From contig NC_037254.1 in assembly GCF_000002425.4 (NCBI RefSeq), positions 13,709,756-13,773,755 of the forward strand: 64,000 nucleotides of DNA. The letters are read 5' to 3'. The notes below the pieces were generated by a model. The model worked only from the letters and a program-made list of their open reading frames with translations. It searched no databases and was not told the DNA's origin. Position 1 is the first letter of the stretch. Each line of letters begins with the position of its first letter. Both the position numbers and the translations under genes were made by a program. Below, one piece after another: positions 23,254-34,749 of the stretch. Origin of the DNA: Physcomitrium patens. Its lineage: Eukaryota > Streptophyta > Bryopsida > Funariales > Funariaceae.

Positions 23254-23970
23254 TGGCAGAGCTTCTTGAAATGAAGAGTGTAATGGTACAAATGCAAGAG
23301 CAATTGAGGGAGTTATTGCTTGTAATGCACAAATTGAGTTTATCGCCATCAAAAGCAATAAAAATGATATAAAGTGAAGATACAAATATAATTCGATCTA
23401 CTTCAATATCTACACCAAATCACATCCTTTCTCCTATAATAGAACATCCTTTCAGTATTAGAGAACTAAGAATTATCCTACTTGAGAAGTTTAATGGAAT
23501 AAGATCCAAGTTTCAAGGATTTATTAATCAAGTATAACTTGTAATTGAACTTCAACTCCAAAGCTATCCAATTCTAGGATCACAAGTTAGATTCATTGAT
23601 ACACTTCTTTTAGGTTCAATATTATTATAATTTTCATCTTTTTTTGAACAACGAGATCCAATACTAGATAATTTAGAGGCTTTTTTGGCAGAGTTTTGAT
23701 CTATGTATGGAAAACATGATGCAACTTATATTGCAACCAACAAGATCTATGTTTTGCAACAAGGCAATTGATCCATAACATTATATGCTTGACAATTTTA
23801 ATAACTTGCAATTGATATCAAGTGGGATGATGCTGCATTTATTAACCAATTTTTCTATAGATTACAATATGAAATAAAGAAATTGATGCTCAACTTACTT
23901 GATCCTCAAACACTGAGTCAAGCAATTAACTTTGCTACAAAATGTGACAATCAACTTTTCAAATTTATAC
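23254..23970 (+). pseudogene. gag: Gypsy gag fragment, capsid region
   Basis: From MAELLEMKSVMVQMQEQLRE the frame continues with LEKFNGIRSKFQGF, FIDTLLLGS, DDAAFINQFFYRLQYEIKKLML and SQAINFATKCDNQLFKF: the retrotransposon capsid domain present in full length but with about eight in-frame stops. After 23970 the sequence passes abruptly into LTR-like text. It follows a plus-strand LTR end, so the order LTR-gag is correct; protease and pol are missing. Confidence 0.72.
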
Positions 23971-24319
23971 ATACTACTTTATTTCTATTTTTTCACTTTT
24001 CTTTTGATACAGGTTTTTTAGATTTATATATCTTCTTCGAGTTTATATCCTTGAAAATATATTTATCATTATCTTTTAAAATTTATTAATTTTAATTAAT
24101 AAGAGTCTTATTTTTTTTTTTCCACATTATAAGTAAGTATGAAGAATTTCTTCAATTAAATTATAATCAAATGTGGTCTTTATTATCAAAACTAAAGTTT
24201 TATTTTTATTATTTTTTTTATCACTTTCTCCAAATTAGTAATATATGCTTCTAAATTTGAATTTATATTATAGATAAAATTTCAAATTTTAAAATTAAAG
24301 CTCAAAATTAAAAATTATT

Positions 24320-25700
24320 AATTCCAACAAAAAATAAGCTTATAAATCTGACTTGAATAAGATCATTAGAACATTAAGAAAGATATAAGCATTAAAAATA
24401 TTTGATTTGTCATAAAAATATTTAAAATATTAATCTTATTATATCAAATTTTTTGAATATAAAAATTTGGCTCTTTTTTGTTAATAATATTTAGATTTTT
24501 AGAACTCACTTATGAGATTTCATTACTTGTATTTTCTTTGGTCAATTAAAAAACTTCTTGAAGTAGACTTCTAACTTTTTTGTTAATTTTTTACATAGAT
24601 ATAACAAAAGTGCTTTTATTGTTGAGATTGCTAACATGTGAAATTGCTCAAAGAAAAATAAAAAAATCTTAAATATTTGTAATGGTTACAAATCTATTAC
24701 AACTTTTTTCAAGCATAGTATCTATAGTTTATACTACTTTAAAATCTGAATTTGATACCATTAAACTTTTTTTATATAATAAGTCTTGGTTCTTTAGTTG
24801 ATGTAATTTTTTTAATATATATTACTTAAATTAGTATGATTTTTTAAGAAACTAATATTTTTTAAATCTTTAAAATTCATCATTCTTGAACTTTGTAAAA
24901 ATAATAGATAAAATTGATGCATAGCATGAAAAAGAATATTTAATTTTATTTCATAGCATTTTTTATCTAAACTAAATGTGCCATAAATTTAAAGACTTGA
25001 AATTTATATAGAAAAAAACAAAAAAAAAGAAGATATTTTTTCAAAAATAATAACACTTTAAGAGAAGATAATTTGTAGTTTGTTAAGCACTTTGATGCTT
25101 TTATGGATGAAAAACTAATTATTCTTTCTTTAAAAAAATCAAGTTATGATATTATAACTTATATATGTTAGTCTTGCCTAATTATTAAAGTTATGAATCT
25201 AAACAAAACTCTATAAGACAACAAGCTCATGTATCATTTAAAAAGAAGAAAGTAAAGAAGAGAGAAATAAATATAAAATATTAAAAATAAAAGTAATTAT
25301 TATCACATACAAAGATATTAGCAAGACTTGAATTAAGATTAGAATTTAAGAAACATATTGACAAGATTAAGAATATGTTTATTTTGCTTTTATGTATATT
25401 AGCTACTGCAAGGGTCTTGTAAAAGCTTTCTAAAGACTATAAGGCTTGTAGTCTAAGCATTAAGTCATAAGTTGCTTCTATCACAGTTTTCTAAAAGTTC
25501 AAAACTTGTTGGACAATTTTAATTGTCACATAGAATTTCTAAAAGAAATTTAAGATCTAATGTATGTTTAAAAAACTTCTTCAATTTTTTTTGAGGAATA
25601 TAATTTCTATCTAAGATATTTCTATTTACTCTTAATTATTTAAGTAATATTGACATATGTGAGATTTGCATATTAATATATAAAACAACATTTAAAGCCA
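24320..25700 (-). mobile_element. Decayed gypsy gag and 5' LTR, minus strand
   Basis: The text at 24340-24480 (cttgaataagatcattagaacattaag...) matches the minus-strand gag piece at 6580-7190. The LTR-like part at about 25190-25690 matches 32009-32296 plus 42557-42735, including cttgtagtctaagcattaag and ataagttgcttc. Order and orientation fit a minus-strand element with only its 5' end left. Confidence 0.55.
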
Positions 25701-27442
25701 GTCTTATACAGTCACATTTTTATAAGCTTAAGACTTAGAAAACTTAAGTATTAAAGAAGATTTTTTTTTGATTTAAAGTAGATAAAACTAATTTTTTTTT
25801 CTTTATTTATACATAATTAGAAATATAAATGTAGATTTAAAAAGTACAACTTAATAAAATTTTATATTATAAAAAATTATAAGAAATATATTATAATTTA
25901 TAATATTAGATATTCAAATATTTATTTTAAAAACCTAATAATTTGACTAATTTTTTTCATTATCTTTTTTTAAAAAAATCTATCAATTACTAGAGTATTT
26001 TTTCTGTTAATAATAAAAAAGAATTTATAATCAAAGTATCAATTTTTATTTTTTTTATAGTTAAAAATATGAATGTGATAGATTAATATGACTTTTTGGA
26101 TCTATAATTTAAGTCTTATATTCTTTTATCTATTTTTTAAATATATTATTATTAATACTAAAACAATAAAAAAAATTCTAATTATTTATTACAACTTTCT
26201 GATCTAAAATTTAATATATTGAACCAAAATCATTTCATTGTTTCATTTTTATCTTAAAAAATTAAGAATAAAAACTTAAATTATTTCTAAATTATAAGTA
26301 TCCAAGTAATTAATAATAATAAAAATCGATCTTTATGTAACCATGCCAAATTCTAAAATAAATAAATAAACATATAAGGGAGTATATATTCCTACTTAGA
26401 CTATATATATATATATATATGATATTTTTACCTATATTTTTACATATAGATAAAAATAATTTTAATAAAAATATTAATACTTGGAAGATTTACAAGATAT
26501 GTCTAAATTTTTAATACAGAAATAGTTTTTAATTATATTAAATTAATTACAATTAGATGGCTTTATTTTACTAACATTTATTTAAAATTAATTCCATTTT
26601 TCAGTTGTTATTCAAATAATCCGGTAATGAATATCATAAAAACAATATTATTGATCTAAAGTAGAAACATATTTCTACTGTACAATTCTTTATGCATCAT
26701 ATATCATTTTTTATTCCTTTTATATAAGAATCTTTACATAACTGGAGTATGCACTTTCTTACTATGTTATCAACAAAAATATCTTTTTTTGAACTGTTTG
26801 TTTTTCAATATCACTTATATATTCATTCCTGGCATTTTTAAAGTTACTTACATCTTTTGCATTAAGTGTAAAATTATTTCTCCAAAATATCTATATTTTA
26901 AAGCATGGTACATTTCATAACATTTTAATATTATATATATTATCAATTAACCAAATAAAAAATAGGATTCTCTTAATCTGTCAAATATTTTCTTATTCTA
27001 AAAATTATATCATTTATAACAAAAAAATTATATTTTTTATAGGTTTTTATTGTTTACAGATACTTATTGAAAATGCATCTGATTATTATTATTGAAAAAA
27101 AAATCGTAGTCTAACTCCTTAGGCATTTGTTGTTCCAGTTTATTATTTATCAGAAACTACCAATACAAGCAAATTGTACTTGAGAATTTTTTGCTTGAAA
27201 ATAAAATCTTTTAATATGATTTTAAAATTTTACAATATATTCACAAATATTTTTTATTTTTTATTTTTTTATCCTAAATTATTTAAGTTATATAAAAATC
27301 AAGATGAAATCATTATAGCATTCATATTTATATTAATATCATATTAAATATTCTTATTAAATTTCATATATATACTCTAAATTATTGAATGATATTTTAT
27401 TAAAATTTATTAATTTTTTAGAATATAACATGCTCCAATTAA

Positions 27443-27488
<46 letters not shown>

Positions 27489-28600
27489 TACTATAAAAAA
27501 ATTTTAAGGTTTAAATTACCAATATTCTATCATACATATATCCAAAAAATATATATCTATGTTGCTGATAGAATTTATTAATAAATAATTAAGATAGCAC
27601 AAGCTAATTTTTAATTTTTAATAACATCAACATGCATCCAAAATTAGTTATTTATATTGAGTTTTTTAAAACTTGATCTTAAAATTTAGAATATAACAAA
27701 AAAAATTCAAAAATGGTTCGTTTGGAATAATCTTATTCTAAAAATAAGTTATTATTATTTTTTGTATGTTATGTTCTTTTATGTAATTATTTTTCCCAAG
27801 GTTATAATATATATACATATACTTAAATATAATTATAAGTAAATATATATTTTATAGTACAAATTTTTATAAAGTATAGTTAATTTGATTTTTTATTTTA
27901 TTTTAAAAATTTAGATATTCAAATATATCTTTTTTGGTTGTTATATATAAAGTTATCTATATGTAGCCAAAAACTACCCATCTATCTATGACTTGCCAGT
28001 TTCTTTTAGTAGAATTTAACCTTGTGCTTGTTGCTTGCTTCTAAGATGAGTTGGATTAAAATCTCACTATTATATACATATTTTATAATTTAAGCAAAGA
28101 AAATCTATAAACTTACAAATCATACTTTCACTTTATCAAATTTAATTATCTCATTGTAACCTTAAAGTAAAAGTAATTAGTACTCTTAATATTCTAACTT
28201 CAAATATCTTTATTCTCGTAAACTCATATGCATTTAGTTTCTATGTGAATCCCAATCTTATATTGAAAACATCCATATTTAAGTTCCGAGTGGAATTATC
28301 TTTTTCTTTAAACTCCAATAGATTCCCTATGCATATCCTGTAAGTACTTGTGGCTAAAAAAGGGATTTTTATTTTCAAATTTATTTATTTATTTATTTAT
28401 ACATATATTTATCTCCTCTTGCTTGTCTTCCAAACAGTTTCCTTCCATAATTATTTTTATTTTTTATAAACGAATATATATATATATATATATATATGAT
28501 TTTACTGTACTATCCCCAATTACATGGGAAGCATAATTCTAATCACTTCATCAGAAAATAAGTAATATAATAACAAGAGGAGTAGGAATCAGAACCAACT
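25701..28600. other. AT-rich intergenic DNA
   Basis: Nearly 3 kb without a recognisable gene or element. It contains TA arrays and, at 28380-28402, a TTTA array. Confidence 0.6.
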
Positions 28601-30790
28601 TAAAACACACAATTCACACACCCACTCTACGCAACATCAGACGATCACAAGAATGTGCTCAAACGAGGCTCTTGTGATTCCAATCCAGGCAGCTCCGGGT
28701 GTTACCTCAGGCATTCATGATTCCGTCTCGTCGTGGGGCTTTGAATTTCGAACGATGAATCGTCGATCGAAGCATGTTTCTCGCAGCTGCCGACGGAGAT
28801 CTTCGTCATCCACATGGCCGATCCCAAATCCCGCCGATTCAGGCTTGTAAGCGCTACCAGAAAGCTTCTGAAATCGTAAGTAGGCGTTCGAAGAAGTAGC
28901 TGCAACAACAGAAGGATTCAGTTACGGCAAAGTTTTTTCTATAGGCTTTTCTGAGACGGAAGGGCATGTTGTAGAAAATTTCCTGGTGATTCGGCGAAGT
29001 GGGAGTCAGGTTTTGGGATTTTGTCGTTTTTGTTGATTTGAAGTATGCATTTGCCGCTCCGCTGTAGTTTGTGTGTGGTGCACTGTGAAGTAATTGTGAA
29101 AATACAGTAAGGTGGTGTTACTTGGTGGGCCAAAGGTGGGATTGGACTGTGTGGACCTCGCAGATTTAGGGTTTTGTGTGTTGTTTCAGCTTGTTGCATG
29201 TTGAAGTTGGATTTTGGGTCGCATGTTGAAGCTTGCTCTACTTCATTCCGCACTTTGAAGCCCCAATGCGGTCACCTCGCTATATCCAGATAATCAATTT
29301 CTCAATGGCTATCTACTGCATCTATGAGTGTTGAATGACTTTTTCTGAGTGATCCTCAGCTGCGCACCTTCGTATTTTCCTCTGGAGTGGTTTCAAAGGG
29401 CCATGTTTTCCATGAATGCCTTAGATAACCGATAGGAGTGTGTTGTGTCCGTGTTAGGGTGTGTCGTGGCTTATTGTTGCAATTTTAAGTTGGATCATTG
29501 GCCTTGATTAGAAGCTCGTCTGATAATAATCGCGAGTGAATTTGCAGGTTTCTAGTTACACTAATGTGGCTTCTGATGCAATGGCGTACTGGTGCTACGG
29601 CGCTATTCTCCCCTGGCATGACCACGACAAGCCTTATTAAGTCTCTGCATTCTTAAGTTCCGTCCACCTGCGCTTTTTCCTAGCTTGGGATGTTGTTGCC
29701 TTCCGCATTTAGAATCATTTGATCTTCAATCTTTTCTTCGGAAGACGGCCCTGTGCACGTGAAATTATGCCCAGAAAATGCGCAATGACAGCAACGTCTA
29801 ATACAATCTGGGAAGACAGATTGTTGGAAAGGACTACAGATGTGGACGCACCGTGCACCTTCTGCTTGAATCTTCGTAACGAAATAGTTGGAAAAGTGTT
29901 GCCAAACTCAACGGTAAGCATGTGATGTTGAAGGACGGAAGAATCATCGGTCGAGGGTGTCACCTTCTCACTGTGTATCCCCACGCATAGGTGGGAAGTT
30001 AGGAACTTTATTTTCCCTCTAAAGCTCTATTCATTATTTTGTTCCAATAAATACCATAGAGTTTTGCTTATGCATCATAGAGACCTTTTTCACTGTCACA
30101 TTGTGGTCTAGTTCTGCAACATTCTGAGATACAAGCCTTCTCTTGTACAGCTTGTCCTACTACTACTGTGGTTCTAAAGGTCCATACTTAGATTCTAGCC
30201 TTGAAGTTAATAATTCAACCTTGGTTTCTTGCACTTGGAACTCTTATAATGCTGTCTGAAAAATTGATTGCTGAAAGTTTTGTGTTATGTCCACTGGAGG
30301 TGCATGCCTTGATAGAAGTAGGGCTTTTAGCAGAGGTTGCAATGTGGGTTTGGAGCTGTGTGATATCAATTTTTCGCCACCTCGTAACACCGTTTCCTGC
30401 ATGGTCGTTAAAGAAGTTTTCTGCTGTAAATCAAATGAATCCTTCGGTATGTACCTCTAGCATTCTCCCTCGTTTTTCATTGTTGCCCATTTTCTTTCCC
30501 CTAATGTATGTATGATTACCTCGTCAACCTGTTACGTGTGGCATTGTTGTCGATGGAAGCTTGTTCACATGTTTTTCCTGCTTTACACTGAGTAACTAAT
30601 TACGGACTACCCTTACATATATCATCTCTATAATTCTTGCACTTTCCTAAATTCCATAAAAAATATTTCAGGACGCGATTAAGTTACAATGTGTTTGTAA
30701 TGTAATAACTTTGTGGGCTCCTTCACAGTGCAAGTGCCACACATGCAAAGCAGCACCCACATTGTAAGAAAATGCCTTCTTAATTATAAT
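28600..30790. other. Gene-like island, unidentified transcription unit or pseudogene
   Basis: Base composition changes sharply at both edges to that seen in the real genes. Several splice-like signals are present: a donor aatcgtaagta at about 28873, an acceptor tttgcag at about 29548, a donor acggtaagc at about 29910 and a donor ttcggtatgt at 30447. Short open stretches next to these do not form a protein I recognise. It could be a decayed gene, a long non-coding RNA or a fast-evolving gene. Confidence 0.4.
30287..30460 (+). CDS. Possible cysteine-rich short ORF or exon
   Basis: An ATG-started open frame of 57 codons with seven cysteines, including RGCNVGLELCDINFSPPRN and VFCCKSNESF. A good donor (GTATGT) begins at 30447, so the coding part may be an exon ending at 30446. 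No family recognised; the residue mix looks coding but the frame is short. Confidence 0.2.
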   Translation: MSTGGACLDRSRAFSRGCNVGLELCDINFSPPRNTVSCMVVKEVFCCKSNESFGMYL

Positions 30791-31357
30791 TGATTTTGTT
30801 ATCTTTTATATAAAGGTGTCAATTTTTTATTTTCTTAAATATTATTTACCTAGGTCAAATTTTAAAATATAATATCTTATGCATTAAAATAATAAATCAT
30901 GACAATATCATAAAACCTGAATTTTATCATCTTATAGCATAGAATCTTTCTTTCTTATTTTTTGGGTATTTAGATTTTTTTTTTTATCAAATATAGTATC
31001 TTCTTAAATAAACATTTGGTTCCAATACTTAATACATAGTGGTTAATTGGTCCACCTTTAAAACATTAGTTGCATTGTTTTTGTAAAAGATCAGTTTCTA
31101 TTTGTTATTTATAAAGTTTAGAAACATCCAATTAAATCATATTTTTTACCTTTTTTTTTTTTCTTTATTCTAACTTCTAATGGACTATAGAAATTTGATT
31201 TTTTTTAAATAGTAAAAATATAAATCCATTAAAAAAATTTATTGTTAAGAATAAAATTTCTTCTTGACACATAAATAACTAATAATAAGTTGTAAATTTA
31301 AGAAAAAAAATCTTCATCTTAAGTTATAGATATATGCATTCTTATTTGTTTTAAAAT

Positions 31358-31358
<1 letters not shown>

Positions 31359-31391
<33 letters not shown>
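31359..31391. repeat. Poly-A tract, 33 bases
   Basis: An uninterrupted A run. No retroposed coding sequence can be recognised upstream. Confidence 0.9.
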
Positions 31392-31394
<3 letters not shown>

Positions 31395-31742
31395 ACTTCT
31401 TTATTTGATTCTTTCTAAACCTATTAACTTACATATAAAACAATGACTTTCCAGCTAAAATTTTAAAATACCCATTAAGTAACTCTATTATAAAATATTC
31501 TTTTAAAATAATAATATAGTATCTAATTTATTTTGGGAACTATTCTATTAAATTTTTTAGACTTAACAACTATTTCTTATTTATGATCTTTTCTTTTGTT
31601 TTCTTTAAAAAATTTAAAAATTTCTCTTATATATTTTATTAATATATTTTAAGCATGTAAATATTTTATGCTGCTATATTTATTCAAGCTTTGAATAACT
31701 CTTTGTATTTAGAAATAACTTTTTTATTTCTTTTTTATTTTC

Positions 31743-31788
<46 letters not shown>

Positions 31789-31984
31789 CTTTAGATTTTT
31801 TTTTCTTTAATAATATATGAATATATTATCTTCTATATTTTGTATAAATTCATATCCTTGAAATTAAAAAATAAAAAGATAATTTAATTAAATTAATTCA
31901 ATTTAATACAAATATAGAATCATTATAGACGAATTTAATCTATCAAATTAATAAAACATTAAAATCTTCTTGAATAGATGATAA

Positions 31985-32176
31985 TAAGAGCTTTTATGAT
32001 ATATTTTCAAGGATATAGATCTAAATCAAATTCAAAAGATAATGTACTTATGTATCATTAAAAACCAAAAAATCATGAATAAAAAATAAAAATAATTTAA
32101 AGTAGCTATTATTAAGTACAAAGAAGCAAGAAAGTTTTTAATTAGAATATAAAAAAAATCAAATTGATGAAAGCTT

Positions 32177-32211
<35 letters not shown>

Positions 32212-32296
32212 TACCAAAAAGACCTTATGAGAGCTTTCCAAGAACTACAAGACTTGTGGTCTAAACATTGAGTTATAAGTTGCTTCCAACACATCT
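31985..32296 (-). repeat. Old gypsy 5' LTR, left half, split by the 32297-42551 element
   Basis: A minus-oriented LTR piece, with a decayed primer-binding site to its left (gagcttttatgata, 31990-32003, compare gctctgatat at 20851). A (TA)n run lies inside it. Its right half continues at 42557-42735 after the younger element, as comparison with the copy at 25190-25690 shows. Confidence 0.65.
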
Positions 32297-33403
32297 TATC
32301 ACAAATATACATAGGTACTTTAATAAATACTTATATAATTAGGTAGAAGTAAATAAAAATAGATAAAATTAGATTAATTTTATAATACCTTCTAGAGAAG
32401 CTTCCTAGAATCTTTATAGACACTACTTTGACTTTACATATATTTGTAGTTGATTGGTAGGTTAGAAACTTGGTCAATAAGTTAACTATGTGTTGGTAGC
32501 TTACAAAATAAGCTAACTATGTAGTGCACATATAGAAAACTTGTCTTACAAGTTAAAATATGTATCTTGCAAAGCCAATACATTTTGGAGGTCCTATAGG
32601 ATATTGCCACGTAGTTGTCACGGCCATAATCATGTAAGCTAATAATTACATATAAAAATAGGTAGAAGTAAGTAAAAGTAGGTAAAAGTAAGTTAATTCT
32701 ATAATATTTAATATGGAAGCTTCCTAAAAACTTCTTAGATGTTGTTTTGACTTCATAGGTGTTTTTAATTGACTTTTTGGATTAGAAACGTGGTCAACAA
32801 GTTGGCCATGTGCCACACATGTTGTTAGCTTGAAGATCAAGCTAACTATGTGGCCCACACGTAAAAAAACTTGCCTTGTAAGTCAAGGCATGTGCCCTAC
32901 AAAGTCAACACATATTGGAGGTCCTATAGAACGTCACCACGTAGCTCTTAGTTAGATAGTATATATAGAGACAAGAGTGAAGGCTTCTTTACTCTTGTCA
33001 ACTCCTTTCTTGCTTCTAGTCTAGTTTCAAGGGTCTCTAGTTTTCTTGTCTTTTAGCAATAGCCATTCCAATTCCTCTTTCAATATATATATACTTGTTT
33101 ATATATATTTTGTTACCTCTCTTTGAGTGAAGGCTCACTTGTCTGAATTATTTTTTCGTCGAGTTCTTGTCCTTGACAGTAGTTCCTAATTAAGAAAATA
33201 TGTAGAGACAAAAATGAAGCCTCCTTCACTCTTATCAATATCTTTCTAGTCCTTAATCTTGTTTCAAGACTTTCTAGTCTTCTTGTTTTTGGCAATAGCC
33301 ATTTTAATTCAACATCATATTATTTTGAATAACTTTTTAGTTCCATTCAATGACACAAGAGGGCATTAAGGATTTTCTTTCTTTTAGATTCATGTCCTTG
33401 ATA
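32297..33403 (+). repeat. Gypsy 5' LTR, interrupted by a solo LTR
   Basis: The host LTR is 32297-32615 plus 33184-33403. Its start TATCACAA aligns with TGTCATGG of the 3' LTR by transitions only. It ends TTGATA. Confidence 0.8.
32616..33178 (+). mobile_element. Solo LTR, 563 bp, nested in the 5' LTR
   Basis: Begins TGTCACGGCC and ends CTTGACA, with a perfect 5-bp duplication GTAGT at 32611-32615 and 33179-33183. The sequence before and after joins into one continuous older LTR. It is itself a copy of a related LTR and keeps TG...CA ends, so it is among the youngest pieces in this cluster. Confidence 0.88.
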
Positions 33404-33626
33404 ATTTGGCAAAAATACTAACTTATTATTTCTATCTTATTTTAGAAGTAAGTGGATTATTTTACTTCTATTATTATATTTTAAAAATTACAGACTATCC
33501 ACCTTTAAACAAAAAATCTTATTTTCTAACAATGATCTTTTCCTTGAAGAAAGTGGATTATCTCTCTTTGTAGAAATTTTCATTCGATATTAGAGGTTGT
33601 AAATTATCCTCATCTAATTTAACTTT

Positions 33627-34180
33627 TTGAATTTATTTGAATTATCTATAAAAGGAAAGATTATAGATGCTATTCTCAGTGAAAATGAATCTAGATTTGT
33701 AACTATTTCAAATCTTTATGAGCTTATCAATACTCTAAGAATAGAAATTTTATGTATTTTTTATGTTAATTATGGAGGTACTATGCCTACACCTATGAAA
33801 GAAGTTCAAAGTCTATACTAAAAAGTTGTGTAATTGAAAGAAGCAAATAGATCGACCTCGTAACAAAATCTAGGGATTTTTGCTTCTATAAGTAATTTAG
33901 GGACAAGGATTAGTATGCTTGAGAAGTTTGATGGAATAAGATCAAAATTTTGAGGATTTTGTAAGAAGTCAAGCTCTATCTAAGGTTGCATCTTTTCAAA
34001 TATCCTCATGGATTTACTCAAGTCGGATTCATAGATGCATTTCTATTAGGAAGTGTTCTCTCTTGGTTTATACCTTTAATGAAAAAGGATTCACAATTTT
34101 TTTATAAATTTAATTCTTTCTTAAAAGTGTTTATAGCCATATTTGAAGAAAGTGATTAAGAAAGAGTAGTAGAAACCAAG
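33627..34180 (+). pseudogene. gag: Gypsy gag, N-terminal half, broken
   Basis: Contains LEKFDGIRSKF, then text equivalent to the capsid region with several frameshifts, and ends in ERVVETK just before the solo LTR at 34181. The gag text resumes with KLLSLW at 34719-34740 and, after the foreign segment, at about 37480. Confidence 0.65.
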
Positions 34181-34719
34181 TATCATGGACATACATAGAT
34201 ATTATAATAAATATCTATATGATTAGGTAGGAGTAGGTAAAAAAAGATAAAAGTAGGTTAATTTTATAAGACCTTTTAGAGAAGCTTCCTAGAAGCTTCA
34301 TAGATGCTACTTGACTTTATATGTGTTTATAGTTGATTGATAGGTTAGAAACTTAGTCAACAAGTTAATCACATATTGGTAGCTTATAAAACAAGCTAAT
34401 TATGTGATGCATATATAAAAAACTTGCCTTGCAAGTTAAAATACATGTCTTGCAAAGTCAATATGTTTTGGAGGTCCTATAAGACATTGCTACATAGCTC
34501 CTAATTAAGAGTATATATAGAAGCAAGAGTGAAGCCTTTTTCAGTCTTGTCAATGCCTTTCTAGTCCTTAGACTTATTTCAAGACTTTCTAGTCTTCTTG
34601 TTTTTGACAATAGCCATTCTAGTTCAATATTATATCATCTTTGAGTGACTTTCTAGTTCCTTTCAGTGGTACAAGAGTGTGTTGAGGATTTTTTTTCTTT
34701 AAGATTCATGTCTTTGATA
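34181..34719 (+). mobile_element. Solo LTR, 539 bp, nested in gag
   Basis: Begins TATCATGGACATAC and ends CTTTGATA, with a perfect 5-bp duplication CCAAG at 34176-34180 and 34720-34724. It matches the 3' LTR at 42012-42551 along its length. Removing it joins the gag text directly. Confidence 0.87.
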
Positions 34720-34749
34720 CCAAGCTCTTATCTTTATGGTAAAGATCAT

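Noticed and set aside
32032-32241. 69-codon minus-strand frame with a run of Tyr-Ile repeats
   Set aside because: The repeat comes from translating a (TA)n array inside an LTR remnant.
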